In this document: piece by piece, positions 14,839-23,003 of the stretch
How the letters are laid out: every line of letters begins with the position of its first letter
Numbering within the stretch: the first letter of the stretch is position 1
Source: CAYLZN01 sp964387935
Lineage (GTDB): Bacteria > Acidobacteriota > Vicinamibacteria > Vicinamibacterales > JAFNAJ01
Direction of reading: 5' to 3'
DNA: 31,122 nucleotides
Assembly: GCA_964387935.1 (NCBI GenBank)
Contig: CAYLZN010000023.1
Coordinates: forward strand, 1 to 31,122
Position numbers and translations under genes: made by a program
The notes under the pieces: generated by a model
The model's input: only the letters and a program-made list of their open reading frames with translations
What the model was told of the DNA's origin: nothing
Database searches by the model: none

Positions 14839-15765
14839 ATGCGCCTGATCCTCCGTCTCCTGCTGTGGCTCGTGCTGGTGGTCGTGCTGCTGGCGGTGGC
14901 CTGCTGGCGCCGGCCGATGGCGACGATGGAAGTCGTCGGGCGGGGCGCGCTCCGGATGTACGGATTCGAGAAGGTGTCGATTCCCGTGCCGGACGGCAAG
15001 GTCACGTACTTCCGTGCGGGCTCGGGCTCGCCCATGATCTTCCTGCACGGGGCGAACGACCAGTCCGGGGGCTGGGCCCGAGTGGCGCCGGAGTTCAAGG
15101 CGACGCACCGCGTGATCGTGGCGGACCTCGCGGGGCACGGGGAGAGCGATCCGGAGGAGGGACGACTGTCGATGCGCCAGCTCGTGGGCGGCGTGGCGGC
15201 GGTCGTGCAGGCGGAGGGTCGGGGCCAGCCAGTCATCATCGTTGGCAACTCGCTGGGCGGATTCCTCGCCCTCGTGCAGGCGCACAGGAACCCGGGCACG
15301 GTGTCGCACGCCATCATCGTCAACGGCGCGGTGGACCGAGGCGACGGCATGCACGCCGCGGTGACACTGCTGCCGAAGACCCGGGAGGAGGCGCGGCAGG
15401 CGATGGACGCGCTCACGAGTCCGAAGACGCCGCGCGTCCCGGGATTCGTGCTCGACGATCTGGCGCGGCGGTCCGCGACGAGCCCGCTCTCGCGCCTGAT
15501 GCCGGCGCTCGACACGGAACTCGGCGAGTACCTGCTCGACGATACCCTCGATCGGATTGCGATTCCGGTGACGATGATTTGGGGTGCCGACGATCGAGTG
15601 CTGTCGGTGACCTACGCGCAGCGGGCGGCGGAGAAGCTGCCGAACGCGCGCCTCGTGACGATCCCGGACTGCGGCCACGTGCCGCAGCGCGAATGCGCTC
15701 CGCAGTTGCTCGAGCTGATGCGGGACGCGCTCGCGCATCCAGGGACGGATGGGGGGACGCGGTGA
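14839..15765 (+). CDS. Membrane-anchored alpha/beta-fold hydrolase
   Basis: Alpha/beta hydrolase of 308 residues with a strongly hydrophobic N-terminal segment (about 4-22, LILRLLLWLVLVVVLLAV). This segment probably anchors the protein in the inner membrane. Catalytic motifs: HG at 70-71 (oxyanion region), Ser138 in VGNSLGG, Asp252 in WGADDRV and His280 in PDCGHVPQ. No lipobox is obvious. It begins 10 nt after the previous hydrolase with no clear Shine-Dalgarno sequence, because the space is taken by a heptamer array. Its stop overlaps the GTG of the TetR gene (GTGA). A membrane-facing hydrolase beside an outer-membrane receptor and acyl-CoA ligase suggests processing of an imported ester or lipid; this is inference. 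Confidence 0.88.
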   Translation: MRLILRLLLWLVLVVVLLAVACWRRPMATMEVVGRGALRMYGFEKVSIPVPDGKVTYFRAGSGSPMIFLHGANDQSGGWARVAPEFKATHRVIVADLAGHGESDPEEGRLSMRQLVGGVAAVVQAEGRGQPVIIVGNSLGGFLALVQAHRNPGTVSHAIIVNGAVDRGDGMHAAVTLLPKTREEARQAMDALTSPKTPRVPGFVLDDLARRSATSPLSRLMPALDTELGEYLLDDTLDRIAIPVTMIWGADDRVLSVTYAQRAAEKLPNARLVTIPDCGHVPQRECAPQLLELMRDALAHPGTDGGTR

Positions 15766-16406
15766 AGAGGACGCTGACGGAGTCGAAGGTCCGGATGAAC
15801 CAGGAGGCGCGCTCCGAACGCAGCCGCGCGCAGATCCTCGAGGCCGCGCTCAAGCTGTTCTCGTCGTTCGGGTATCACGGGACCAGCATGCGCGACATCG
15901 CCGAGGAGGCAGGTGTGTCGACGGGGAACGTGTATCACCAGTTCCCGGACAAGGAGAGCCTGTTCCGGGCGCTGCTGGATCAGTATTTCGAGGCGCTGGC
16001 GCAGCCGGACTTCCCGTTCAACAAGGCGCTCGCGGCGGGCGCGTTTCCGAACGACCTCGAGGCGCTCGCGCGCGCGGCGCGGGAGAGTGTCGAGCAGTAT
16101 CGGCGCCATGTGTCGCTCATCTACGTGGACGTCGTCGAGTTCGACGGGAGCCACATCCGGAAGTTCTATTCGGACATGGCGAATCGTTTTGCGGCGTTCC
16201 TCGAGGGCAATCAGGAACGCCTGGCGCTCGGGCAGCTGCGGGAGGGTGTGGCGCCGTTGACGGCGGTGATGGTGGCGAGCCGGTTTTTTCTGCAGTACTT
16301 CGCGGTGGAGATCCTGTTCGGCGTGCCGGATCACTTCGGCAGCGACACGGACAAGGCCCTGAGGGAGATCGTGGACATCCTGAAGTTCGGGATGCTGAAG
16401 GGGTGA
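15762..16406 (+). CDS. TetR/AcrR-family transcriptional regulator
   Basis: DNA-binding repressor of 214 residues. The N-terminal TetR helix-turn-helix spans about residues 20-66 (RSRAQILEAALKLF, then GTSMRDIAEEAGVSTG, then NVYHQFPDKESLF). A ligand-binding all-helical C-terminal domain follows, ending LREIVDILKFGMLK. The GTG at 15762 overlaps the preceding stop in a GTGA junction; an ATG 11 codons later (15795) is an alternative start. As last gene of the SDR-KAS III-like-ligase-hydrolase operon it most likely controls this locus through an acyl-CoA or related effector. Candidate targets are the twin palindromes at 7258-7272 and 7337-7351. A perfect hairpin begins 2 nt after the stop. Confidence 0.93.
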   Translation: MKRTLTESKVRMNQEARSERSRAQILEAALKLFSSFGYHGTSMRDIAEEAGVSTGNVYHQFPDKESLFRALLDQYFEALAQPDFPFNKALAAGAFPNDLEALARAARESVEQYRRHVSLIYVDVVEFDGSHIRKFYSDMANRFAAFLEGNQERLALGQLREGVAPLTAVMVASRFFLQYFAVEILFGVPDHFGSDTDKALREIVDILKFGMLKG

Positions 16407-16408
16407 GC

Positions 16409-16480
16409 TGGGGTCAGGTCTTTACTTTTAGCGTTTTCGGGTTCTTGCCCGAAAACGCTAAAAGTAAAGACCTGACCCCA
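16409..16480. repeat. Perfect 33-bp-arm hairpin, REPIN-like, between convergent genes
   Basis: Arms at 16409-16441 and 16448-16480 are exact reverse complements over 33 bp around a 6-nt loop (TTCTTG). The outer end begins TGGGGTCAGGTCT, a motif I recall from REP-type elements mobilised by RAYT (IS200-like TnpA_REP) transposases. That link is from memory and was not searched. The hairpin fills the gap between the TetR stop and the thiolase stop. It can act as a bidirectional transcription barrier, since the stem includes a TTTT run in each orientation. No RAYT gene is in the window. Confidence 0.9.
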
Positions 16481-16485
16481 AGGTT

Positions 16486-17694
16486 TCACTTCCCAGGAGG
16501 CGCCAGCACCGTGCACACCGACGCGCAAATCGGCCCGCCAATGTTGAACGTCGCGGCGTAGCGCGGCGCCTTCACCTGCAGCTCCGCCGGCGCCTTGCCC
16601 GCCAGCTGCCACGCGGACCACCCGATCATCGCCACGCCGGTCGCCCCAATCGGGTGTCCCTTCGCAATCAGCCCGCCAGACGAGTTGATCGCGCACTCGC
16701 CACCGACCGCCGCCTTGCCGTCCACCCAGTACTGCGCGCCCTTCCCGACCTCCGCCTTGCCAATCACCTCCGTGCCAATGGCGGCCATTACGGTGAAGCA
16801 GTCGTGCAGCTCCGCGACGTTCACGTCCGCGGGCTTCACCCCGGCCAGATCGTAGGCAGCCTTCATCGCACGATAGGCGCCCGCCGGCCGCAGCACATCG
16901 CGGCCCCCCTTCTTCAACGGGTCGGTTGCCTGGCCCCACCCGGCCACGCGCACGCACTCGCTCGGCTTGAGCCCGAGCTTCGCCAGGCCCTCGGCCGTCG
17001 CCAGGATCATCCCCGCGTAGCCGTCGGTGATCTGCGAGCAGTCGTACGTCTTGAGCGGCAGGCCGTCGACGATGCAGCGGTTGACGCCCTCGAGCTTCTC
17101 GGCCTGATCGACCGTGAGCGCGACGTCGCGCATCTGCGCGAACGGGTTGTGCCGCGCGTTCTGGTACTCCGTCACCGAGATCACCGACAGGTCCCTCGTC
17201 GTCACCTTGTGCTCGGCGAGGTACGCGGCCATCACCTCGGCGAAGATATGCGGGAAGACGAAGACCTTGCCCTCGCGTTCGTCGGGATGCGAGAAGTAGC
17301 CGAGCACCTCGCCGATCAGCTTGCCGTCCATCTTGCCCACGGCATCGCGCATCTTCTCGTAGCCGACCGCGATCCCCACGTCGCCGAGGCCGACCTGCAG
17401 CTTGTGGATGACCGAGAGCACCGCCTGGCCGCCCGATGCGCACGCGTTCTCCACCGACTCCATCGGCTTGCCCTCGAGGCCGGGCACCATGGCCAGGAGG
17501 CCAGCGAGCAGGCCCTGCTTGTTGAGCGAGAAGTTGCAGGCGGCCGCAATGGCGCCGACGTCGATGGACGAGGGCTGCGCCTTGATCTGCTGGCAGGTTT
17601 CGAGCACGGTGCGCTCGACGATCTGCGGCACGGAGACGTCGAAGAGCTTGCCGAAGGGCGACTGGTGGTAGGCCGCGATGTAGATGGGCTTCAT
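16486..17694 (-). CDS. SCP2-type thiolase (acetyl-CoA acyltransferase-like)
   Basis: Thiolase-fold enzyme of 402 residues. Nucleophilic Cys85 lies in ENACASGGQAV. The segment AELHDCF (HDCF at 297-300) replaces the NEAF motif of classical thiolases and is typical of SCP2/sterol-carrier-type thiolases. His347 lies in NSSGGLIAKGHPIGATG. The C-terminal GGPICASVCTV offers Cys390 or Cys394 as second catalytic Cys. Such enzymes cleave 3-oxoacyl-CoA, and relatives act on branched or steroid side chains. The ATG at 17694 was chosen over one 31 codons upstream because AGGAG lies about 9 nt before it and the thiolase fold starts there. It converges on the TetR operon across the hairpin and probably contributes to the same pathway. 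Confidence 0.92.
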   Translation of the reverse strand: MKPIYIAAYHQSPFGKLFDVSVPQIVERTVLETCQQIKAQPSSIDVGAIAAACNFSLNKQGLLAGLLAMVPGLEGKPMESVENACASGGQAVLSVIHKLQVGLGDVGIAVGYEKMRDAVGKMDGKLIGEVLGYFSHPDEREGKVFVFPHIFAEVMAAYLAEHKVTTRDLSVISVTEYQNARHNPFAQMRDVALTVDQAEKLEGVNRCIVDGLPLKTYDCSQITDGYAGMILATAEGLAKLGLKPSECVRVAGWGQATDPLKKGGRDVLRPAGAYRAMKAAYDLAGVKPADVNVAELHDCFTVMAAIGTEVIGKAEVGKGAQYWVDGKAAVGGECAINSSGGLIAKGHPIGATGVAMIGWSAWQLAGKAPAELQVKAPRYAATFNIGGPICASVCTVLAPPGK

Positions 17695-17773
17695 GATGCG
17701 GGACTCCTCGCGCAGGGGCGGCGCGGTGCGTGACACGGTCCCGGCCGGAACCGCCCGTTCACTGTACTTCTGG

Positions 17774-17794
17774 CAGGCACCAGGCACAAGGCAC
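17774..17794 (+). repeat. GGCAC-core heptamer array H
   Basis: Three contiguous 7-bp units: CAGGCAC, CAGGCAC, AAGGCAC. It lies in the 240-bp divergent region between the thiolase and CocE-like genes. In another phase the units read GGCACCA and GGCACAA, matching the GGCAYNN family at 3520-3547. Confidence 0.6.
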
Positions 17795-17814
17795 CGTGGC
17801 TTCTGCTGCGATCC

Positions 17815-17829
17815 CGACCGTACCGGTCG
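17815..17829. promoter_or_regulatory. Short inverted repeat in the thiolase/CocE divergent region
   Basis: CGACCG and CGGTCG are 6-bp complementary arms around TAC. It lies between divergent starts and could be an operator, but it does not resemble the twin palindromes at 7258 and 7337. The chance of coincidence is high in GC-rich DNA. Confidence 0.25.
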
Positions 17830-17838
17830 CGGGCGCCC

Positions 17839-17873
17839 GCCGCAGGCCGCTTGCCGGAGGCCGCAGGCCGAAT
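17839..17873 (+). repeat. GCCGCAG heptamer array I
   Basis: Five contiguous 7-bp units: GCCGCAG, GCCGCTT, GCCGGAG, GCCGCAG, GCCGAAT. Same family as the array at 3722-3756. It sits upstream of the CocE-like gene, one of the few arrays in a promoter-type region. Confidence 0.85.
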
Positions 17874-17934
17874 CGCGCGATGGAGTATTGACGCCCTCCC
17901 CGCCCTGAGCAGACGATTGCGCCGGAGGAACTCG

Positions 17935-19863
17935 ATGACCCGCCGCTCGCGCCCGTCACCCGCCCCGTGGCTTGTCCTGCTCGGAACCGTCCTCGTCTGG
18001 ACCGGCACGGCCGCTGCCCAGCAAGCCGCCCAGGCTGGCGCCCAGGACGCCGACTACGTCCGCGCGCACTACACGAAGTTCGAGCACCGCATTCCGATGC
18101 GGGACGGGGTCAGGCTGTTCACCGTCGTCTACGTGCCGAAGGACAAGTCGAAGACGTATCCGATCATCCTGCGGCGCACGCCCTACAGCGTGGCGCCGTA
18201 CGGCCTCGACAAGTACCCGGAGCGGCTCGATGCCCAGCGTCGCCGCTACTTCCAGGAAGGCTACATCGTCGCCTACCAGGACGTGCGCGGGCGGATGATG
18301 TCGGAAGGCGAGTTCGTCAACGTGCGGCCGTACATCCCGAACAAGAAATCGCCGCGCGAGGTCGACGAGACCACGGACACGTTCGACACGGTGGACTGGC
18401 TGGTGAAGCAGGTGCCCGGCAACAACGGCCGCGTCGGGATCAGCGGCGTGTCCTACCCCGGGTTCTACTCGACCATGGGGGCGATCGACGCGCATCCCGC
18501 GGTGAAGGCGGTCTCACCCCAGGCGCCGGTGTCGAAGTGGATGGCGGGCGACGACTTCTGGCACAACGGCGCGTTCCTGCTGTCCCACGCCTTCGACTTC
18601 TTCGCGAACTTCGGTCGGCCGCGCCAGGGTCCGACGTCGGAGTTCGGCCCGCGATTCGACCACAAGACACCCGACGGCTATAGGTTCTTCCTCGACTTGG
18701 GACCCCTCCCGAACGCGGACGCCAGGTACCTGAAGGACGAGGTCGCGTTCTGGAACGACATCGAACAGCACGGGAAGTGGGACGCCTTCTGGGAGGCGCG
18801 CGATGTGCTGCCGCACCTGAAGAACATCAGACCGGCGATGCTCGTGGTCGGGGGCTGGTTCGACGCTGAGAACCTCTACGGGGCGCTGCACACCTACCAG
18901 GCCATCGAGACGAACAGCCCGGGCACCACCAACATGCTGGTCATGGGCCCGTGGTCCCACGGCCAGTGGAGCGCAGACGATGGGGGCGGCCGGCTCGGTG
19001 ACATCGCGTGGGGGTCGAAGACCGGGGATTACTACACCGAGCATGTCGAGGTGCCCTTCTTCAACCAGCACCTCAAGCAGCGGGGCCAGGCGTCGCTCGC
19101 CGAAGCGACGGTGTTCGAGACGGGGGCGAATGAGTGGCGGCGGCTCGAGGCGTGGCCACCGAAGGAGGCATCGGCGCGCGATGTCTACCTGCGTGCGGAC
19201 GGCACGCTGACGTTCGCACCGGACGCACCCGGGGGCGCCGGCCCGTCGTTCCGTGAGTTCGTCAGCGACCCCGCCCACCCGGTGCCGTACACGGCAGAGG
19301 TGCGGCACTGGTACACCGCGGCGTTCATGGTCGAGGACCAGCGCTTCGCGGCGCGCCGGCCGGATGTCCTGGTGTACGAGAGCGAACCGCTGACGGAGGA
19401 CCTGCGCGTGGCGGGACCGATCACGGCCACGCTGTTCGTGTCGACGACCGGCACCGACTCGGACTGGGTCGTCAAGGTAATCGACGTGTTCCCCGACGAT
19501 ACGAAGAACCCGGAGCCGAACCCGCGCAACGTGCAGCTCGGCGGCTACCAGATGCTGGTGCGCGGCGACGTGTTGCGCGGGAAGTTCCGCAGGAGCCTCG
19601 CAACGCCGGAGCCGTTCCAGCCCGGCACGGTGACGAAGATCGAGTTCGATCTGCAGGACGTGTTCCACCGGTTCAAGAAGGGACACCGGTTGATGGTGCA
19701 GGTACAGAGCACCTGGTTCCCCAAGATCGACGTCAATCCGCAGACGTTCGTGGACATCTACGCGGCGACCGAGAAGGACTTCCAGAAAGCGACACAGCGT
19801 ATCCACAGCGGGGGAGAGCAGGCGTCCAGGGTGCGCCTGAGGATTCTGAAAGACGGGATCTGA
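17935..19863 (+). CDS. Secreted CocE/NonD-family hydrolase (X-Pro dipeptidyl-peptidase S15-like)
   Basis: Exported alpha/beta hydrolase of 642 residues. An N-terminal signal peptide (about 1-28, ending TAAAQQ) precedes the catalytic domain. Triad: Ser173 in GVSYPGF, Asp310 in VGGWFDAENLYG, His342 in GPWSHGQWS, as in cocaine esterase, alpha-amino-acid ester hydrolase and glutaryl-7-ACA acylase relatives. A jelly-roll PepX_C-type domain (about 430-640) includes AGPITATLFVSTTGTDSDW and HRLMVQVQSTWFP. Members cleave esters or amides of acylated or amino-acid substrates, so the exact specificity cannot be read. The ATG at 17935 has GGAGGAA 6-7 nt upstream and gives the signal peptide; an in-frame start 28 codons earlier would bury it. 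Confidence 0.92.
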   Translation: MTRRSRPSPAPWLVLLGTVLVWTGTAAAQQAAQAGAQDADYVRAHYTKFEHRIPMRDGVRLFTVVYVPKDKSKTYPIILRRTPYSVAPYGLDKYPERLDAQRRRYFQEGYIVAYQDVRGRMMSEGEFVNVRPYIPNKKSPREVDETTDTFDTVDWLVKQVPGNNGRVGISGVSYPGFYSTMGAIDAHPAVKAVSPQAPVSKWMAGDDFWHNGAFLLSHAFDFFANFGRPRQGPTSEFGPRFDHKTPDGYRFFLDLGPLPNADARYLKDEVAFWNDIEQHGKWDAFWEARDVLPHLKNIRPAMLVVGGWFDAENLYGALHTYQAIETNSPGTTNMLVMGPWSHGQWSADDGGGRLGDIAWGSKTGDYYTEHVEVPFFNQHLKQRGQASLAEATVFETGANEWRRLEAWPPKEASARDVYLRADGTLTFAPDAPGGAGPSFREFVSDPAHPVPYTAEVRHWYTAAFMVEDQRFAARRPDVLVYESEPLTEDLRVAGPITATLFVSTTGTDSDWVVKVIDVFPDDTKNPEPNPRNVQLGGYQMLVRGDVLRGKFRRSLATPEPFQPGTVTKIEFDLQDVFHRFKKGHRLMVQVQSTWFPKIDVNPQTFVDIYAATEKDFQKATQRIHSGGEQASRVRLRILKDGI

Positions 19864-19956
19864 CCCGTTGTCAACCCGGGAATCGCAGCCATTGCCACGG
19901 TCAGGCGGCTTTTCTGAGCGGAGATCGCAGAATTTGCGAAAAGGACTCCCGACCCC

Positions 19957-22377
19957 ATGAACGAGAAACTCGGCGCCTTCTACCTCGGTCGCCGCTACGA
20001 CCCCGCCGCACGCACCAGGACCGACGACCTGGTCCTCTACGACTCCCGCGACCTCGTCACCCACGCGGTCATCATCGGCATGACCGGCAGCGGCAAGACG
20101 GGCCTCGGCATCGACCTACTCGAAGAAGCCGCGATCGACGGCGTGCCCGCCATCGCGATCGATCCCAAGGGCGACATGGGGAATCTGCGGCTCACGTTCC
20201 CGCGCCTGGCCCCGGAGGACTTCCGTCCCTGGATCGACGAAGACGAGGCCGCGCGCGCGGGACAGACGCCAGACACCTTCGCCGCCGCGCAGGCCGAGTC
20301 GTGGAAGAACGGGCTCGCAGCCTGGGGCCAGGACGGCGCCCGCATCGAGCGGCTCCGCCAGGCCGCGGACGTCGCCATCTACACGCCGGGCAGCAGCGCG
20401 GGCCTCGGCATTTCGATCCTGAACTCGTTCGCCGCGCCGCCGCGCGAGATCCTCGACGACGGCGAGCTGCTGAACGAACGACTCGGCACGTCGGTCAGCG
20501 GCCTGCTCACGCTCGTCGGCCTCGACGCCGACCCGGTCCGGAGCCGCGAGCACATCCTGATCGCGACGATCATCTCGGCGGCCTGGCAGCAGGGCGAGAG
20601 CCTCGACCTCGGTACGCTGATCTCGCGCATCCAGAACCCGCCGGTCGCGAAGATCGGCGTGCTCGACCTCGAGTCGTTCTTCCCCGCGAAGGATCGCTTC
20701 GAGCTGGCCACGCGCCTCAACGCGCTGCTCGCGGCGCCCGGCTTCGCCGCCTGGCTCCAGGGAGAGCCGCTCGACGTCGGCCGCCTGCTCTACACGCCGC
20801 AGGGCAGGCCGCGCATCGCGGTGATCTCGATCGCGCACCTCGGCGATGCGGAACGGATGTTCTTCGTCTCGCTCCTGCTGAACGAGGTGGTCGGATGGAT
20901 GCGGCGCCAGAGCGGGACGACGAGCCTCCGCGCGCTGCTCTACATGGACGAACTGGCCGGCTACATGCCGCCGAGCGCGAACCCGCCCTCGAAGCGCGCG
21001 CTCCTCACGCTGCTCAAGCAGGCGCGCGCCTTCGGCGTCGGCGTGGCGCTGTCGACGCAGAACCCGGTCGATCTCGACTACAAGGGGCTCAGCAACGCGG
21101 GCACGTGGTTCCTCGGTCGCCTGCAGACCGAGCAGGACAAGGCCCGGGTGCTCGATGGCCTCGAAGGCGCCCTCTCCGGCAGATCAGGCTTCGACCGCGG
21201 AGAGATGAACCGGCTGCTCTCCGGCCTGCCCAAGCGCGTGTTCCTCCTCCACAACGTGCACGAGGACGCGCCGGAGCTGTTCGAGACGCGCTGGGCGATG
21301 TCGTACCTGCGCGGCCCGCTCACGCGCGATCAGATCCGGACCCTCATGGCGAAGGCGAAGGCGAGCGCGACGCCGGCGGCGCCGGCGGCGCCTGCGATGC
21401 CTGCGACGTCGGCAAGGACACCGCCGACGGCGCGACCCGCCGCGTCACCTGCCGCCGCGCGTCCCGTGCTGCCGCCCGCCGTCCCGCAGTACTTCGCCCC
21501 GGGCACGGCGCAGGACGCGCCGCCCCGCTACGAGCCATTCCTGTGGGCCACCGCGCAGGCGGGGTTCGAGGACGCGAAACGCGGCGTGCGCACCACGCGG
21601 GCGGTGAACCTGCTCGCGCCGTTCGCCGAGGGTCCGCTCGGCGTGAACTGGGACGCGGCCACGCCCACCGACCTCACGTTGTCCTCGCTGCGTGCCGAGC
21701 CGCTGGCCGGCGCCACCTTCGCCGAGGTGCCGCCCCTCGCCGCCCAGGTGAAGAGCTACGCCGCCTGGGGCAAGGACCTCGCGCGCTGGCTCTTCGAGAC
21801 CCAGACGCTCGAGCTCGTGTCGCACGCCGGCACCGGCCTGACGTCCGCGCCCGACGAGGCGGAGCGGGAGTTCCGCATCCGCGTGCAACTGGCGTCCCGT
21901 GAGGCGCGCGATGCGGCCAAGGCGAAGCTCCAGCAGAAATACGCTCCCAAGGTGGCGGCGCTGCAGGAGAAGGTCCGGCGCGCGACGAGCGCCGTCGAGC
22001 GAGAGCAGGGACAGGCCTCCGACCAGAAGATCCAGTCGGTCATGTCGATCGGCAGCAGCGTGCTGGGCGCCCTGCTCGGCCGGAAGATCCTCAGTTCCAC
22101 CAACATCGGCCGCGCCTCGACGGCCGCGCGCGGACTGGGGCGCGCTCAGAAGGAGGCCGACGACGTGAAGCGCGCCCAGGCGAACGTGCAGGCCTTCCAG
22201 CAGCAGCTCGCCGACCTCGAGGCCGAGCTCCAGTCCGAGCTCGCCGCGCTCGACTCGGCCGGGGACGCCGGCACGGACCCGCTCGACCGCGTGGCGATCA
22301 AGCCCCGGAAGACCCAGATCACGGTCGCCCAGGTGGCGCTCGTGTGGGTGCCGGCGGTCGGAGGCTCGGCGGGGTAG
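19957..22377 (+). CDS. HerA/VirB4-like ATP-binding protein with coiled-coil C-terminus
   Basis: Large P-loop ATPase of 806 residues. The N-terminal HerA-like core carries Walker A GMTGSGKT (41-48), IDPKGDMGN (69-76), Walker B LLYMDEL (327-333) and a sensor-like ALSTQNPVDLDYKGLSNAGTW. A Pro/Ala-rich linker (about 467-515) leads to a second region. That region has a long helix with coiled-coil character (about 645-690), a small-residue stretch SIGSSVLGALLGRK that could touch a membrane, and another coiled coil (about 722-765). HerA-type ATPases translocate DNA or act in secretion and defence; nothing adjacent (no NurA-like nuclease) indicates which. The YIP1-like membrane-protein gene starts 50 bp downstream. 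Function is unassigned beyond ATPase. Confidence 0.85.
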   Translation: MNEKLGAFYLGRRYDPAARTRTDDLVLYDSRDLVTHAVIIGMTGSGKTGLGIDLLEEAAIDGVPAIAIDPKGDMGNLRLTFPRLAPEDFRPWIDEDEAARAGQTPDTFAAAQAESWKNGLAAWGQDGARIERLRQAADVAIYTPGSSAGLGISILNSFAAPPREILDDGELLNERLGTSVSGLLTLVGLDADPVRSREHILIATIISAAWQQGESLDLGTLISRIQNPPVAKIGVLDLESFFPAKDRFELATRLNALLAAPGFAAWLQGEPLDVGRLLYTPQGRPRIAVISIAHLGDAERMFFVSLLLNEVVGWMRRQSGTTSLRALLYMDELAGYMPPSANPPSKRALLTLLKQARAFGVGVALSTQNPVDLDYKGLSNAGTWFLGRLQTEQDKARVLDGLEGALSGRSGFDRGEMNRLLSGLPKRVFLLHNVHEDAPELFETRWAMSYLRGPLTRDQIRTLMAKAKASATPAAPAAPAMPATSARTPPTARPAASPAAARPVLPPAVPQYFAPGTAQDAPPRYEPFLWATAQAGFEDAKRGVRTTRAVNLLAPFAEGPLGVNWDAATPTDLTLSSLRAEPLAGATFAEVPPLAAQVKSYAAWGKDLARWLFETQTLELVSHAGTGLTSAPDEAEREFRIRVQLASREARDAAKAKLQQKYAPKVAALQEKVRRATSAVEREQGQASDQKIQSVMSIGSSVLGALLGRKILSSTNIGRASTAARGLGRAQKEADDVKRAQANVQAFQQQLADLEAELQSELAALDSAGDAGTDPLDRVAIKPRKTQITVAQVALVWVPAVGGSAG

Positions 22378-22427
22378 AATGCCCCGCACACGACAAGCCC
22401 GGGCGACCGCCCGGGGAGGAGGATGCA

Positions 22428-22976
22428 GTGGCTTCGTTACAGGAACGCATCATCGGCGCCATGCGGCTGGACGCGAATACGTTCGAAGAGGTGGAGCGCG
22501 ACGAAACCGCCACCGGCCAGGCCATGCTCGTGGTCGTCGCCGCGGGCATCGCCGCGGCGATCGGGGCCCTCGGACGTGGGGGGCTCCGCTTCATGTTCGT
22601 ACTGCTCTTCGCGGCGATCGCCGGATGGTTCATCTGGGCGTTCCTGACCTACATCATCGGGACGAAGCTGATGCCCGAGAAGCAGACGCACGCGGACCTC
22701 GGGCAGATGCTGCGCGTGCTGGGGTTCTCGGCGGCGCCCGGCCTGCTCAACGTGCTCGGGTTCATCCCCTTCTTCGGCTGGATCGTCAGCTTCGTCGCGG
22801 GCCTCTGGCAGCTGGCCGCCATGATCGTCGCCGTGCGCCAGGGCCTCGACTACACGTCCACGGGCCGCGCGGTCGTCGTCTGCATCATCGGGTGGTTCGT
22901 CTACATGATCTTTTCGATGATGATGGCGGTCATGTTCGGCGGCATGGCGATGATGGGCCGCGGCCTGGGCGCGTAA
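22428..22976 (+). CDS. YIP1-family integral membrane protein
   Basis: Membrane protein of 182 residues with about four or five hydrophobic helices. These include AMLVVVAAGIAAAIGAL, FMFVLLFAAIAGWFIWAFL, a GLLNVLGFIPFFGWIVSFVAG hairpin-like region and a C-terminal segment from VVVCIIGWFVYMIF. The cytoplasmic start ASLQERIIGAMRLDANTFEEVE resembles the Yip1 domain start. The GTG at 22428 has GGAGGAGG 5-6 nt upstream, which fixes the start; an upstream in-frame ATG would overlap the ATPase gene. It follows the HerA-like ATPase by 50 bp and is probably in the same operon. The role of bacterial YIP1 proteins is not established. Confidence 0.82.
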   Translation: MASLQERIIGAMRLDANTFEEVERDETATGQAMLVVVAAGIAAAIGALGRGGLRFMFVLLFAAIAGWFIWAFLTYIIGTKLMPEKQTHADLGQMLRVLGFSAAPGLLNVLGFIPFFGWIVSFVAGLWQLAAMIVAVRQGLDYTSTGRAVVVCIIGWFVYMIFSMMMAVMFGGMAMMGRGLGA

Positions 22977-23003
22977 CGACCCGTTCAGTCCCGGGGTGGA
23001 TCA

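Noticed and set aside
19864..19956. Intrinsic terminator after the CocE-like gene
   Set aside because: Only a weak 5-bp inverted repeat (TCGCA/TGCGA) is seen, without a strong GC stem or T-tract in the right place.
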